From assembly GCA_015832175.1 (NCBI GenBank), contig WJXW01000003.1, positions 1,550,001-1,614,000 on the forward strand: DNA of 64,000 nt. Direction: 5' to 3'. Positions within the stretch are counted from its first letter, which is position 1. Every line of letters begins with the position of its first letter. A program made the translations under genes and the position numbers. Below are positions 9,302 through 19,364 of this stretch, piece after piece. This DNA comes from Paraphaeosphaeria minitans (lineage: Eukaryota; Ascomycota; Dothideomycetes; Pleosporales; Didymosphaeriaceae). The notes under the pieces were generated by a model. The model was not told the origin of the DNA and made no database searches. It worked only from the letters and a program-made list of their open reading frames with translations.

Positions 9302-11512
9302 ATGGAGGATTTCGTAAGCAAGTTGCCTTTTGGGCACTCGCGCTCGAAGTCGCCGTCGCAATCTGGAAAGCAAGATGGCTCGCTCACGACGCTGCTTACC
9401 GCAGATCAATGCGCCGACCTTACGTTCCTGATCGCCACGATCACAATGACGATGCGGAAATCGCTACTCGAAACGTTCTCCCCCGAAAAAAAACCCGTAG
9501 AGGTGAAGACTACGAAGTCGGAAGAAGCAGCGCTGGCTGCTGCGCCCACGGACCTCGACAACGCGGATATCGAGAAGGAAGAGAAGCGGAGGAAGGAGCA
9601 GGAGCAGATTAAGAAAGACAGGGAAAAGAGGCAGGAAGACGCGAAGAAGGAGCTCGCGAAGCCAGAGGTGCAGGAGCTTAAGACGGAGATGCTGAAGAAC
9701 TTTGACGAGTGGCGCGGCAGGGTGGTGGGGAGGGTGGGCGAGGTGGTGAACTCGCGCAAGGAGGCGCAGCAGCAGAGCAGTCATGTCAAGGAGGGGAATG
9801 TGGACAAGAAGGTGAAGAGGAGCGACACCGGGATGAAGAGTCTCGGTGGCATCAACGATGAAGGCGAGGATGAGGACGCCGTGTTCAAGGAGCTATACCC
9901 GCCCGTGAATACAGCGCTGATGCAGCTGGATCTGGAGAAGAGGGGGCTGGTGCTGCATTCTTTTGTGCTGATATTGCTCAGCCTGGAGACATACTCGGCG
10001 TATTCGCGCGTGCTGCTGCTCTACCTTAGCTCATCGCTGCAGCTCAAGCTCTCAGTCATGAAGAACGATGAGGAGACCGTTGCGCGTGGCCTTCTCGAAG
10101 CTGCATCAAAGCAACTCAATGCTGACGCCGAGACCAAAAAGGCCGCAGAGTCCTCGAGCACAGCACGAAAATGGAAGGTCGGCATTGCAGGCGTCGCCGG
10201 CGCAGCCCTGATCGGAGTCACAGGCGGTCTTGCCGCACCTCTTCTAGCTGCAGGAATAGGCAGCGTGATGGGCGGACTAGGTCTCGGAGCCACGGCCGCA
10301 GCAGGATATCTAGGCACCCTCGCGTCGTCTTCCGTCCTCGTCGGCGGTCTCTTCGGCGCCTACGGAGCCAAAATGACCAGCAAAGCCATGGACCACTACG
10401 CGCGCGAAGTCGAGGACTTTGGCTTCATCCCCATCCACAGTTTCCACCGCCCGCGGAAAATCGAAAAAGAGTACCGCCGTTTGCGCGTCTCAATCGCCAT
10501 CTCAGGCTGGCTCACCAGCAAAGAAGAGGTCGTCGTGCCCTGGCGCTACGTCGAGCAATCCATTGAAGGCTTCGCGCTGCGCTGGGAACTCGAGTCACTC
10601 CTCCAGCTCGGCAACTCAATGGACAGCTTTGTTAAGAGTGCCGCGTGGTCCTACGCAAAGGGCCAGATCATCAAGCGCACTGTCTTCGGCGCGCTGGCTG
10701 CCGGTCTCTGGCCCCTTGGCCTCCTGAAGCTATCCTCCCTCCTCGACAACCCCTTCTCCGTCGCCAAGTATCGCGCTGATCGAGCAGGCGAAGTCCTCGC
10801 CGACGCCCTCATCAACAAAGTCCAAGGCGAGCGCCCCGTAACCCTCATCGGCTACTCCCTCGGCGCGCGCCTCATCTTCTCGTGCCTGCAGACCCTCGCC
10901 AAGCGCAAAGCCTTCGGGCTCATCGAGAACGTCGTGCTGCTCGGCTCGCCCTGCCCGTCCGACGCAGAGGACTGGCGCGCGCTCCGCAGCGTGGTTGCCG
11001 GCCGCGTCGTCAATGTGTTCTCGACAAATGACTACATCCTCGCGTTCTTGTACCGCACGTCGAGCATCCAGCTCGGTGTCGCAGGCTTGCAGCCCGTGCT
11101 TGGCATTCACGGCGTGCAGAACGTGGATGTTTCTGAGATAGTTGGGGGGCATCTCGAGTACCGCTATCTGACAGGCAGTATCCTGAAGAAGATCGGCTTT
11201 GAGGATATCGACGTCGCGGAAGTTCAGCGCGAAGAAGATGAGTTGAAAGCTGTGACCGCAGCGGAGAAGAAGGCGGCCAAGGAGAAAGAGGGGAAGGTCA
11301 CGGATGAAGATGAGGAGAAGGCACAGTTGGAGAAGGATATTGAGAAGAAGAACGAGGCGAGCACAATGGACTGGATGATGGAGAAGATGAACGTAGGCTC
11401 GCTTTGGGGGAGCGGGCGGAAGGAGAAGACGGAGGCGGAGAAGATGGTGGAGTTGGAGAAGCGGGCGAAGGAGAAGGCGGAGGGCGAGGGCGGTGCCAAA
11501 GCCGCAGCTTGA
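9302..11512 (+). CDS. TMCO4/DUF726 family membrane protein with alpha/beta-hydrolase fold
   Basis: Uninterrupted frame of 736 aa; start at 9302 in a strong context (ATCACCATGG). Layout: a polar N-terminus; a Lys/Glu helix (about 90-150); a helical region (LYPPVNTALMQLDLEKRGLVLHS); a Gly/Ala-rich hydrophobic block (about 297-360, GVAGAALIGVTGGLAAPLLA) likely to insert in membrane; then the DUF726 core with the nucleophile-elbow motif GYSLGAR near residue 517 and VENVVLLGSP-like context (IENVVLLGSPCP). It ends in a highly charged Glu/Lys coiled-coil tail. The family includes human TMCO4 and yeast Mil1 (YFL034W), which binds the AP-1 clathrin adaptor. The GxSxG-type Ser suggests hydrolase activity, but the substrate is not established. 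Confidence 0.87.
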   Translation: MEDFVSKLPFGHSRSKSPSQSGKQDGSLTTLLTADQCADLTFLIATITMTMRKSLLETFSPEKKPVEVKTTKSEEAALAAAPTDLDNADIEKEEKRRKEQEQIKKDREKRQEDAKKELAKPEVQELKTEMLKNFDEWRGRVVGRVGEVVNSRKEAQQQSSHVKEGNVDKKVKRSDTGMKSLGGINDEGEDEDAVFKELYPPVNTALMQLDLEKRGLVLHSFVLILLSLETYSAYSRVLLLYLSSSLQLKLSVMKNDEETVARGLLEAASKQLNADAETKKAAESSSTARKWKVGIAGVAGAALIGVTGGLAAPLLAAGIGSVMGGLGLGATAAAGYLGTLASSSVLVGGLFGAYGAKMTSKAMDHYAREVEDFGFIPIHSFHRPRKIEKEYRRLRVSIAISGWLTSKEEVVVPWRYVEQSIEGFALRWELESLLQLGNSMDSFVKSAAWSYAKGQIIKRTVFGALAAGLWPLGLLKLSSLLDNPFSVAKYRADRAGEVLADALINKVQGERPVTLIGYSLGARLIFSCLQTLAKRKAFGLIENVVLLGSPCPSDAEDWRALRSVVAGRVVNVFSTNDYILAFLYRTSSIQLGVAGLQPVLGIHGVQNVDVSEIVGGHLEYRYLTGSILKKIGFEDIDVAEVQREEDELKAVTAAEKKAAKEKEGKVTDEDEEKAQLEKDIEKKNEASTMDWMMEKMNVGSLWGSGRKEKTEAEKMVELEKRAKEKAEGEGGAKAAA

Positions 11513-13242
11513 GATATGTAATTCCATCGTCTGCGCTGGGTTATTGGACGCATATATACGCTTGTTATGAATTCCAAGACCACGCATCAGCATTAATATA
11601 CACATGAAGAAGAATATCAGCGTCTGTAGATCCGCCTCGCGGTTCGCGGGAGGGCAGACAGTGACGGATAGCAATGGCTACACTGACAGACCGACATTCA
11701 TAATGGCAATTGCACATGCCTATACTGCGTTTTCGGCCAGCTTTGATACATAGCCTTCGCCGGTCTTCCAATGATCAGCGACTGAGACCTCTTCTGACTT
11801 CAGTTACCAATGTGGTCGCAGGTGACAAGCCAGCGTCGCGCCCTGTTATCCTGTTCTATCATGGTAAACCGCATTTCCGAACAGAAACATGCGTCCGCCG
11901 CGCAGCAAGATCATGCGGCCTCTTTTGCGCGGCGTGGTGGAGCTGTTGGGTTGGGAACGAGGGCGCACATATGTTGGGCGAGAAAAACGGGCGAGCGGGC
12001 TGGCGTTAGGTTTCGTTGCAACTACACGTCGAAATGGGTCTGACCATGCTTAAAACACAAGATCAATTAATTGTTCCGCTGTTCGGGATGACATCGAATT
12101 TTGCTGCTTGGGATTCTGGCATGCGGTACGAAGACCAAGACGGGTGATGATGGACATGGTGAAGTAGGATGTATGGCGAGCTCTTGCGCCAAATGCAGAA
12201 CTGATGGCGTCCTACCGCGAGAGTTGCGGCAGGGAAAAATTGCGATTGCAGTAGGTACCGATGGGGTGGTTTGGGTTGGGCCCGGGGCGTGCCGCGTAGA
12301 GCCTCCTAAGCATATAGGTCCCAAATATGCATCAGCCCGCCGCGTGTGCCGATACGGAGCGCACGTGTATGAGGAATATTATAGGGACTCAGGGCCTCAC
12401 GTTGGTCCTGGAATCTGAAGAGAACCAAGGACTGATGATGCCCTGTTGTTTTGGACACATTCTGAGCGTAGTTGCGTCCGCAAAGTACATGTTGGGAGGA
12501 CTCAACCCCTGTTGCCAGATAAACAGTTGCAGAGTCATATCTCGTCACTCGTGGTAGCGGTTCTAGGCCTATGTGGTGCGTCCCGTGGATGGGAAGATGG
12601 GGCAGTTTTTCTGTCCAGGACCTGCTGAGCGTGCGCGTTGTGCCTGCATGACGATGATGATGATCTGGTCCGAGAGGACTCACATTTTGATCGTAGGATC
12701 CACGCTGTAACAACTGGCGAGCATAGCTTTGTGTGTATAGGGTACCATGAGAGGACTCAACGCTAGGTTCTGAGGCAGCTGATGCACGGTGTCGGCCCAA
12801 AAGAACGGTATCGTAGGAATCACTGACGATGGTCTCAACACAACCACATATTGCAAGAGCCGTCGTTTTGTGTGGCAATGACAGGCGGTAAACACTGGAT
12901 AGCAATGTAATTACACAAGAGCAAGCTTTGAGAGCAGCCGCATTGGTCCAAAAGAGTAACTGGATCCCAACATTGGTTGTAAAATGGCATGCTGAACCGT
13001 GGTACAGACGAGCATTGTCCACGCACAAATCTGTTTTCGCTCACGTTAAACGCGTTGCTTCCCACTATTTACCGTCAGCCAGCTCGTCCTCAACTCTGAC
13101 ATTTACCGATAACGACACTGTTTACCAAGTCCTCTTCAGCATCAGCATTTGACACTTTGAAGCCTGTAGAATTTTCAGCACCAATCGACACACTGCAAGC
13201 CTTTTGCACAGCCAGACCTCAGCTACCTCTTCTCCATTCAGA
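11513..13242. other. Long intergenic stretch
   Basis: A minus-strand frame at 12306-13028 stays open for 240 codons, but its His/Ser/Thr-rich product resembles no known family and has no supporting splice or start context. An AT-rich patch with TTAATTAATTG-like sequence occurs near 12063-12073. No RNA gene was recognised. Confidence 0.4.
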
Positions 13243-14523
13243 ATGGCTGCCATCCAGGCTTCGAAAAGCCCATCTTCTCTCCTCTCAACCTCCTCTTCCA
13301 CCACGATGTCTGGCTCTTTTCCCACGGGAGAGCCTACCTCCAAGGACCAGACTCTCCTCAACCTGGGAGTCTACACTCTTCCCTCGCAGTCGCGCTTCCA
13401 AAGCGCAAACGACGTGAGGAAGGCCTTCCGCCTCGAAAGCAAAGAGGCAACCGGCCCCAAGTCCTCTTATGGTCGCAAGTCCTCTCCAAAGGCCAGGGAC
13501 TGGACCATGAAGTACCGTGAAGGTACCAAGCATAGCTGGACCGAGCCTCCCGTGACCCTGGAGCCAGATGTCAATGTTACCAACTGGGGCCGCTTTTGGA
13601 ATCCGCTTAAAGCCCCTAGTCCTAAAGCTCTTAAAGACCGGGGTTTGAACTACATCTCCAGGGCGAAGCTGGATAACATGGCGCATTATGAAGATGTGTT
13701 TATTATTTGGAAGAGCAATCATCGCCGTAACTACGACTATGACGATGATTACGCTACTATTCCCCACCTGGAGGACTGGGAGATGAAGTGCGCTTTGGAG
13801 GGCAATTGGGCCAGACTCTCTCATATGCTGACTGTTCCGAAGAAGAAGAATCCGGCGCAGCAGTTAGGAGAGAGGAAGTTGGAAAATATGAGGCCGCTTA
13901 AAGATTGGAAGGGGGAGTGGTACCTCGCCAAGAAGGTATTTTGGCTGAAGCAGAAGCACGACGAGTGGAAGAAGACGAAGATGGAGGGGTGCGTAGAGGT
14001 GAAGGATCTGCATAAAGAGCGGGATGATGTTGCAGAGAGCTTTGAAGAGGAGGTCGAGGCAGCTGAGAGTGTGTTGGCTATTGCGGGCGAGGTCATTGTT
14101 CCTTCCGCCGACAGCGATCCAACCTTGACCGCAAACCGAACTCCCAGCCCAGCTCCCATGCTGAAGAAGCGCAAGCGGGCCGTGAGGGGAGCAGAAACAG
14201 CCCCCATGGCTCAGAGCAACGGTGATGAGTTGCGTCGTGGGAAGCGGGCGAGGAAGGCGACGGTCCCTTTCGGCTCACGTAATGAAGGCCGCTCCCCAGT
14301 CGGGAACCGCAGCACCACCATCGCAGCGCCTGCTCCGAACGACAACACTTCCAACGTCGTCGCGCCTGCTCCAAACACCACCACCACCACCACCAACCTT
14401 GAGGCGCCTTCTCCGAACGACGAGTCAGAAGGGCCATCCCGTGTCGTCGCCCCACGGTGCATCCGCTTGATCATCGGATTCGGGGAACCTCCGGTCCTCC
14501 GCGTACCCCCAACTTCATCATAA
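13243..14523 (+). CDS. Hypothetical protein, probably nuclear, with low-complexity C-terminus
   Basis: Uninterrupted frame of 426 aa from ATG 13243 (MAAIQASKSP; an upstream in-frame ATG at 13204 is less likely). The first ~60 residues are Ser/Thr-rich. Residues about 80-260 are compact and aromatic-rich (VTNWGRFWNPL, HYEDVFIIWKSN, WKGEWYLAKKVFWLKQKHDEWKK), so a folded domain is likely. Basic clusters KKRKRAVRG and RRGKRARKA look like nuclear-localisation signals. The tail holds three imperfect repeats of AAPAPND/VAPAPNT/EAPSPND. I recognise no family. Its stop codon lies only 2 bp before the ATG of the next gene. Confidence 0.72.
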   Translation: MAAIQASKSPSSLLSTSSSTTMSGSFPTGEPTSKDQTLLNLGVYTLPSQSRFQSANDVRKAFRLESKEATGPKSSYGRKSSPKARDWTMKYREGTKHSWTEPPVTLEPDVNVTNWGRFWNPLKAPSPKALKDRGLNYISRAKLDNMAHYEDVFIIWKSNHRRNYDYDDDYATIPHLEDWEMKCALEGNWARLSHMLTVPKKKNPAQQLGERKLENMRPLKDWKGEWYLAKKVFWLKQKHDEWKKTKMEGCVEVKDLHKERDDVAESFEEEVEAAESVLAIAGEVIVPSADSDPTLTANRTPSPAPMLKKRKRAVRGAETAPMAQSNGDELRRGKRARKATVPFGSRNEGRSPVGNRSTTIAAPAPNDNTSNVVAPAPNTTTTTTNLEAPSPNDESEGPSRVVAPRCIRLIIGFGEPPVLRVPPTSS

Positions 14524-14525
14524 TT

Positions 14526-15221
14526 ATGCCCCACAACCAGCAGTACTTCAACACAATGCTGAACTCAAAATCTCCTGCCCAATTCACCGATTCGCAGCGC
14601 TCCCAGCAAGCTCGCGGGAAGTCCTATGCATCCAAGGCTGCCGGCGAGCCCTACGAAGCACGCGCGAAGCGCGAACAGGCGGCACAGATTCTCGAGAGCG
14701 TGGAGTTGCTGGTATGGCATTCGAATGCACGGAATGAGGTTCGTTGATCTTACTCGTTGTGCATTCTCTTTACTTTGGCGGCGTTCGGCGGCTATATGTC
14801 TGGATTATTGGTTTTCAGCGTGGCCTTGAACACGCCTGCAGAGCAACCATGGGAAACCTTGGGGCAGGAACTACTGGAGTCTGGGCCTCGGAGAGACGCA
14901 TAGTATGACGCTTCACGACTTTGCTTTCTGCACAAGCACGCATTGTATCCACGCGCATCATCTCGTCCTGCATTTTACACGCATTATACCCCGGCATCAG
15001 CACGCCTCAGACGCTTTCGCTTTGATTCATACCATAGCATAGCTTCATCAACAACATCCATCCACACCCTATTTCATCTCACATCCCGTGACCTCCCAAT
15101 CAGTTCATGGTCTGACAATCCCCAGAGCGTCGCCCAAACCCGCCAGCACTTCCAGAATGTCATGCTCGGTCTCCCCGATCCCAAGCCCGTATACAGCAAG
15201 GGGAAGGAACTCCAAAGATAG
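14526..15221 (+). CDS. Small two-exon protein of unknown function
   Basis: Exon 1 14526-14738 and exon 2 15126-15221 give 102 aa. Exon 1 encodes MPHNQQYFNTMLNS...YEARAKREQAAQILESVELLVWHSNARNE. Exon 2 continues in phase 0 as SVAQTRQHFQNVMLGLPDPKPVY, with a tail KGKELQR. The donor is GTTCGT, and the acceptor CCCCAG follows a CTGAC branch point. The 387-bp intron is unusually long for this window, so a second exon inside it is possible. The sequence is polar and helical with no membrane segment, and it reads like a conserved fungal small protein; I cannot assign a function. Confidence 0.6.
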
Positions 15222-16371
15222 AGTCTCTGGAATTCTGAGGATAGAGCGGGGATCTATGGTCGTCGCCCTCCGGTGGTGGCGCGGCAGGGCACGAGTGAGG
15301 AGTCTGAGGATGGTGACGATGAGAAGATATGAGATGTGGGATGTAACATGCTAGCGGCATGAAGGGATTCGTAGGGCTCGGGTGATGTGGAAGCGATATG
15401 GGAGGCGTTTGGGAGCTGGGCGGTATTGATACCCGGACATTTGGGTAGCTCAACTTGAATTTCTACATTGTTTGATATCATACTATTCGCTATCCTAGGT
15501 GCGAGTGGATACGGCCGCTTGGTCAGCTAGACCCCTCGTATTTCTGTCGATTCCAACAGTGAGCACTGGAGGAGGTCCAACCTGGAGAGTTTTATCCACG
15601 TAACATCAGGTGGGCCATTATGTAAGCCGATCTGGGCAGGATCAACATCAACTCAGCATCTCATCCAGCACCGGCACCACATAACTCGTGCACCACGACG
15701 TGTATGGCGTTGAAATTGCGCAAGCAGGCTAAATGTATGGTCAAAACTTCCATCCGAGCTGTTTCAGAAAGGATTTTATGAACGGGGGGAAGTGCTCCTG
15801 GAGAACCTGTGGGCGACGACGAGGTCGAGGAGAGACACTTGCGCACACCCGATGCATCGAATGAGCAGAGGTATATGATAGTTCAGAAGAACGCTAAGAG
15901 CATGCGACGACTCCGTTGCGCGGTACCACTCTATCCTGCCTGAGGCCGCCTATGCTCGAGCCCGAGGAGACCACCAAGTGCACTGCAACTCCAGAAGTCA
16001 TGCGAATCCATGTATTTCGCAGTAAAATCGGTCTTGGTGAGCATAGAGTAGCCGAGCCAGTCGCTCGAGGCATGTGCGGACGCCCTCGGGTCCGCTTGCA
16101 GGACAGATAGAAGCCCTGATGCGGCAGGATGTGAGGTGGGCTTGGCGGCTGGCCACACATATAGCTACGCGGGCTCTCCCACGCTCCCCTCACTCTTACT
16201 CCCCACTCCCACTCGCACCGGGCCAACACATCCAGCCACACTACTATCCCTAGTTGTTTCCAACAGCTTCCGATCTATCTTGAGACACTTTTGTGGACCT
16301 TGGCATTGTTATATCTTGCTGTTGTTGTCGCCCTGCTGCCGTGCTCTGAGCCCTCTCGTCGCCGTTGTCGT
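15222..16371. other. Intergenic sequence
   Basis: Short frames on both strands only, none with recognisable content. A CACACATATAGCTACG string near 16151-16166 could serve as a TATA-like element for the gene starting at 16372. Confidence 0.4.
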
Positions 16372-16902
16372 ATGTTTAGCGAAGACAGAGAACGTACAAG
16401 GCATCCGTCAATGTATCGACAAACGGATTACCACTATGGGAAAAGCATCCAGGTTGTTGAGTGTCGTCGGCGCGCACCCATAACCTCAGTGTCGACGCCC
16501 GCCCAAGAGGTCCACGCTATTGCACCCAAATCACCAAAGAAAGAAGTATTATTGCCTCCAAGAAGCCAAAAGGTCTCTTCTCAGCAATCTCAACGGCGAT
16601 CCACATCCACTTATTCACTGCCCAAGCAATACGATCACGTGACGCCAAGGTCTTCACCGAAGACCAAAGCCAGAAGTCAGGTCGTCCTCGTGCAGGGATA
16701 TGTCTCGGTCGCGGTCGAATTTGGAAAGAAGGACGTCGCCATTGGCCTAGTTGCTCCACCGCCAACTTCAAAGATCGGACGGCTACGGACGCCAGAGCTG
16801 GAGGAACTCGACGAAAGACCGTTTTGCAACTGCTGCAGGGGTGTGCAGATCGTAATGTACTGCGCAGCTTGCGGATGCGAGTGGGATAGCTGGAGGGGTT
16901 GA
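16372..16902 (+). CDS. Small protein with C-terminal CxxC-type cysteine cluster
   Basis: Open frame of 176 aa from ATG 16372 (MFSEDRERTRHP). The middle is Ser/Lys/Gln-rich and probably disordered. A short folded-looking stretch (VVLVQGYVSVAVEFGKKDVAIGLV) leads to a C-terminal FCNCC...MYCAACGCEWD, which has the spacing of a small zinc ribbon (C-x-C-C and C-x2-C-x-C). No family is recognised. It could be a scaffold or nucleic-acid-binding protein; that is speculative. It is convergent with the GatC-like gene, 292 bp away. Confidence 0.55.
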   Translation: MFSEDRERTRHPSMYRQTDYHYGKSIQVVECRRRAPITSVSTPAQEVHAIAPKSPKKEVLLPPRSQKVSSQQSQRRSTSTYSLPKQYDHVTPRSSPKTKARSQVVLVQGYVSVAVEFGKKDVAIGLVAPPPTSKIGRLRTPELEELDERPFCNCCRGVQIVMYCAACGCEWDSWRG

Positions 16903-17194
16903 TGCTAGTTTCGCTGCGTTTCTTTGAACTTCATGCCTGATAACCCTCTTTGCTTGGTGGGATTGCTGGTGTTTGGGATCTGAGCGTATGCCCTTTTTGT
17001 GTATGATAGTGTTGTGCTCGTTAAGGATCGATTGTTAGGACAAGATCCTGGACAATATGTAGCCTGGGTCTTTTACGCTGGTGTTGAAGCTGGAGGATAC
17101 ATTATCGAAGCCACACATACCACATTCGTCCCCAAGTCCATCATACGTGTTGCCGCTATAGCTCATGTCATGTTGCTCAGGTATTCAAGACGAG

Positions 17195-17818
17195 CTACTC
17201 TTGTGGGCGTTCGCTCTCCACGACGAAGTATTTCCCTTGCTTTCGCTCTGCCGAGCCAAGCACATCCCAGCTCTCTACATCCGAGGCGTCTATGGGTGTT
17301 ACATCCCTCTGTATCCGCTTGTAGTGCTTGCCAATGACCTTCTCCTTCGCGAGAGCATCCTTCAGCGTCTCCAGCGTGATGGTCTGCTCCGCTTCGGCAG
17401 CCGCAGTTTCGTCCCGTATCGCTCTTAGAGGCTTCACGTCTGTCGTGTCGACCTGTTGTATCTTGCCTACAAAGTGAAGCTGGTCTGCAAGCGTCGCCAG
17501 CATCTTTTCCTCGTCTTCTTGCGACTTCGGAAGCGGTAGCGCGGAGAGACGGAGGAGGTGGTGGAGCTGCAGGGAGGTGATTTCCGGGGCGTTGGGTGCT
17601 TGTTTCTCGGGAGGGAGCAGCGAATCAACGGACCACGTCGGTCCAGATTCGAGAACGGCTTGGATGTCGTCAAAGCTCATCGCTGCAGATACAGACGGGA
17701 GGCTGTCCTTTGCGTTTGGTGCTTGCGCGATTCGGGAGAAGGTGCGGAGAGGCGCTACCGGTCGCAGGACATATCGCGGTATGGTTCGCGAAAAGAGATG
17801 AGCGCGTCGCAGTATCAT
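17195..17818 (-). CDS. Mitochondrial glutamyl-tRNA(Gln) amidotransferase subunit, GatC-like (Gta3 type)
   Basis: Single minus-strand exon of 207 aa. The N-terminus (MILRRAHLFSRTIPRYVLRP) is basic and lacks acids, as in a mitochondrial presequence. The core LQLHHLLRLSALPLP...LADQLHFVGKIQQVDTTDVKPL has the order and spacing of GatC (helix, then a VDT-V-PL motif), followed by a fungal extension ending in a polar tail. GatC-type subunits bridge the amidase GatA and the tRNA-binding GatB in the complex that converts Glu-tRNA(Gln) to Gln-tRNA(Gln) in mitochondria; fungi carry a divergent version. It is divergent from SEC17 with 284 bp between start codons. Confidence 0.82.
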   Translation of the reverse strand: MILRRAHLFSRTIPRYVLRPVAPLRTFSRIAQAPNAKDSLPSVSAAMSFDDIQAVLESGPTWSVDSLLPPEKQAPNAPEITSLQLHHLLRLSALPLPKSQEDEEKMLATLADQLHFVGKIQQVDTTDVKPLRAIRDETAAAEAEQTITLETLKDALAKEKVIGKHYKRIQRDVTPIDASDVESWDVLGSAERKQGKYFVVESERPQE

Positions 17819-18102
17819 CTTGACGACTGCCTCCCTTCCAACAAGTGCACGAATGTACAGATCGAAGCTTCAGCCTTCAGCGAAGTCGAGCATCCGCTTG
17901 ACCCGATCAGGCCGCCGAGGCTTCCGCCATCAACCCGCCGCACGGACCCTTCAACCAGCGTCATCTTCAACGTGATGCGACAGCCGCCTGACTCTACCAC
18001 AACACTGTGCTGGCACCTAGTCCCCTTGATAACGCCAGAAATCACTGAACTACATACGAAGGATTCTTTTGGTACCCCAGATCCCACCGGAAATTATTCA
18101 AT
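17819..18102. promoter_or_regulatory. Compact divergent promoter between the GatC-like gene and SEC17
   Basis: The 284 bp between the two start codons must carry both promoters and both 5' UTRs. No clear TATA element or known motif was seen. Confidence 0.5.
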
Positions 18103-19364
18103 ATGGCTGGCGATCCGCGAGCACTGCTTCGACAGGTGGGGGAACTCTGAAACACCGCCACGTTAACCAGATAGCAGAACTGATAGATGAGTAGGCAGAA
18201 CAAAGCCTCTCGAAGGCGGGCGGAGGATTCAGTTTCTTTGGCGGGCGGCAAGAGAAGTGTATGGTCGTTACTGAAAGAGAAAGATGTGCATGAGGCTGAC
18301 TGGGGTGATAGATGAGGCGGCAGCTGATCAGTTCATCGCTGCAGCGAACGCTTTCCGAATGCAGAAGATGGGTAAGAAAGACGCTGGAAAACCGACATCT
18401 GCACCTTTGTGTAACAGACGCCGGGATTATGTGCCAGACCCTGACGCACCATCTAGGCAAGGAGGCCGGCGAAGCATTCGAGAAAGCAGCGCAAGTTCAG
18501 AAGCAGAACTTGAACGAGCCCGACGACGAAGCGAACACACTCACCGAGGCCTTTAGTATGCTGAAACACCTTGATCGTAGTGGTCACGTGAGGCTAATGT
18601 TAAGAAGAGGCGTACCGGAAAGACGACCCTGAGGCGGCAGCACGGTGTCTCGACAGAGCCATTGCACACTACTGCAGCAAAGGCAACTTCCGCCGCGCAG
18701 CAACCCACAAGCAGAACCTGGGCGAACTCTTCGAAGTTGAGCTAGGTGACAACGCGCGTGCGGCTGCGGCATACGAGGAGGCAGCCGGTTGGTACGAGTC
18801 TGTACGTCCATAACAGTCCATGGATGTGTTCGAATCGATTTGCTGACAATTTTTCAGGACAATGCTGAAGTAAATGATCCCAATCTTACCATACCCCTTT
18901 TCCCCGCTCATCAGAATATATCTAACATAATTATCTCTACACAGGCCCTCTCCAACAAACTCTGGCTCAAGACCGCCGACCTCGTCGCTCTGGACGGAAA
19001 GGATTACTACCACGCCATCAGCCTTTACGAAAAGGTCGCAAAGTCATCCATCAACAACAACCTCATGCGCTGGTCCGTCAAGGAGTACTTGCTCAAAGCG
19101 GGTATCTGCCAGCTGTGCACCGGTGACGAGGTTGGCGCGGCGACGTCATTCGAGAGGTATCGCGAGCTCGACCCGAGTTTCACGCAGCAGAGGGAACATC
19201 AACTATTAGTGGATCTGCTCCAGGCTGTCAAGGACGGAGACCAGGAGGTATTCGCTGATAAGTTGTTTCAGTACGACCAGCTCAGCAAGCTAGACAAGTG
19301 GAAGACGACCTTGCTCTTGCGGATTAAGAGCGCTGTTGAGAGCAAGGAGGAGGACTTCTCTTAG
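18103..19364 (+). CDS. SEC17: Alpha-SNAP, vesicle fusion adaptor (Sec17)
   Basis: Seven exons: 18103-18135, 18195-18258, 18312-18371, 18457-18555, 18608-18801, 18858-18869, 18945-19364; 293 aa, close to the usual 292. Each junction restores a conserved alpha-SNAP string: MAGDPRALLRQ, GGGFSFFGG, KYEAAAD, ANAFRMQKMGKEAGEAFEKA, LNEPDDEANTLTEAFKAYRK, WYESDNAEALSNKLWLK. Exon 6 is only 12 nt (DNAE). Introns are 52-85 bp with CTGAC or CTAAT branch sites. The protein is an all-helical TPR-like array ending in the acidic EEDFS tail that stimulates the NSF/Sec18 ATPase. It recruits Sec18 to SNARE bundles to disassemble them after membrane fusion. Family certain; the exon 4/5 junction is the least constrained by consensus. 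Confidence 0.94.

Noticed and set aside
10730..11674. Minus-strand frame of 314 codons opposite the DUF726 gene
   Set aside because: Antisense shadow of GC-biased codons; the plus-strand product has clear family motifs.
12306..13028. Minus-strand frame of 240 codons in the 11.5-13.2 kb gap
   Set aside because: Long by chance expectation, but the product has no domain or hydrophobic pattern and no conserved start or splice context, so I do not call it a gene.
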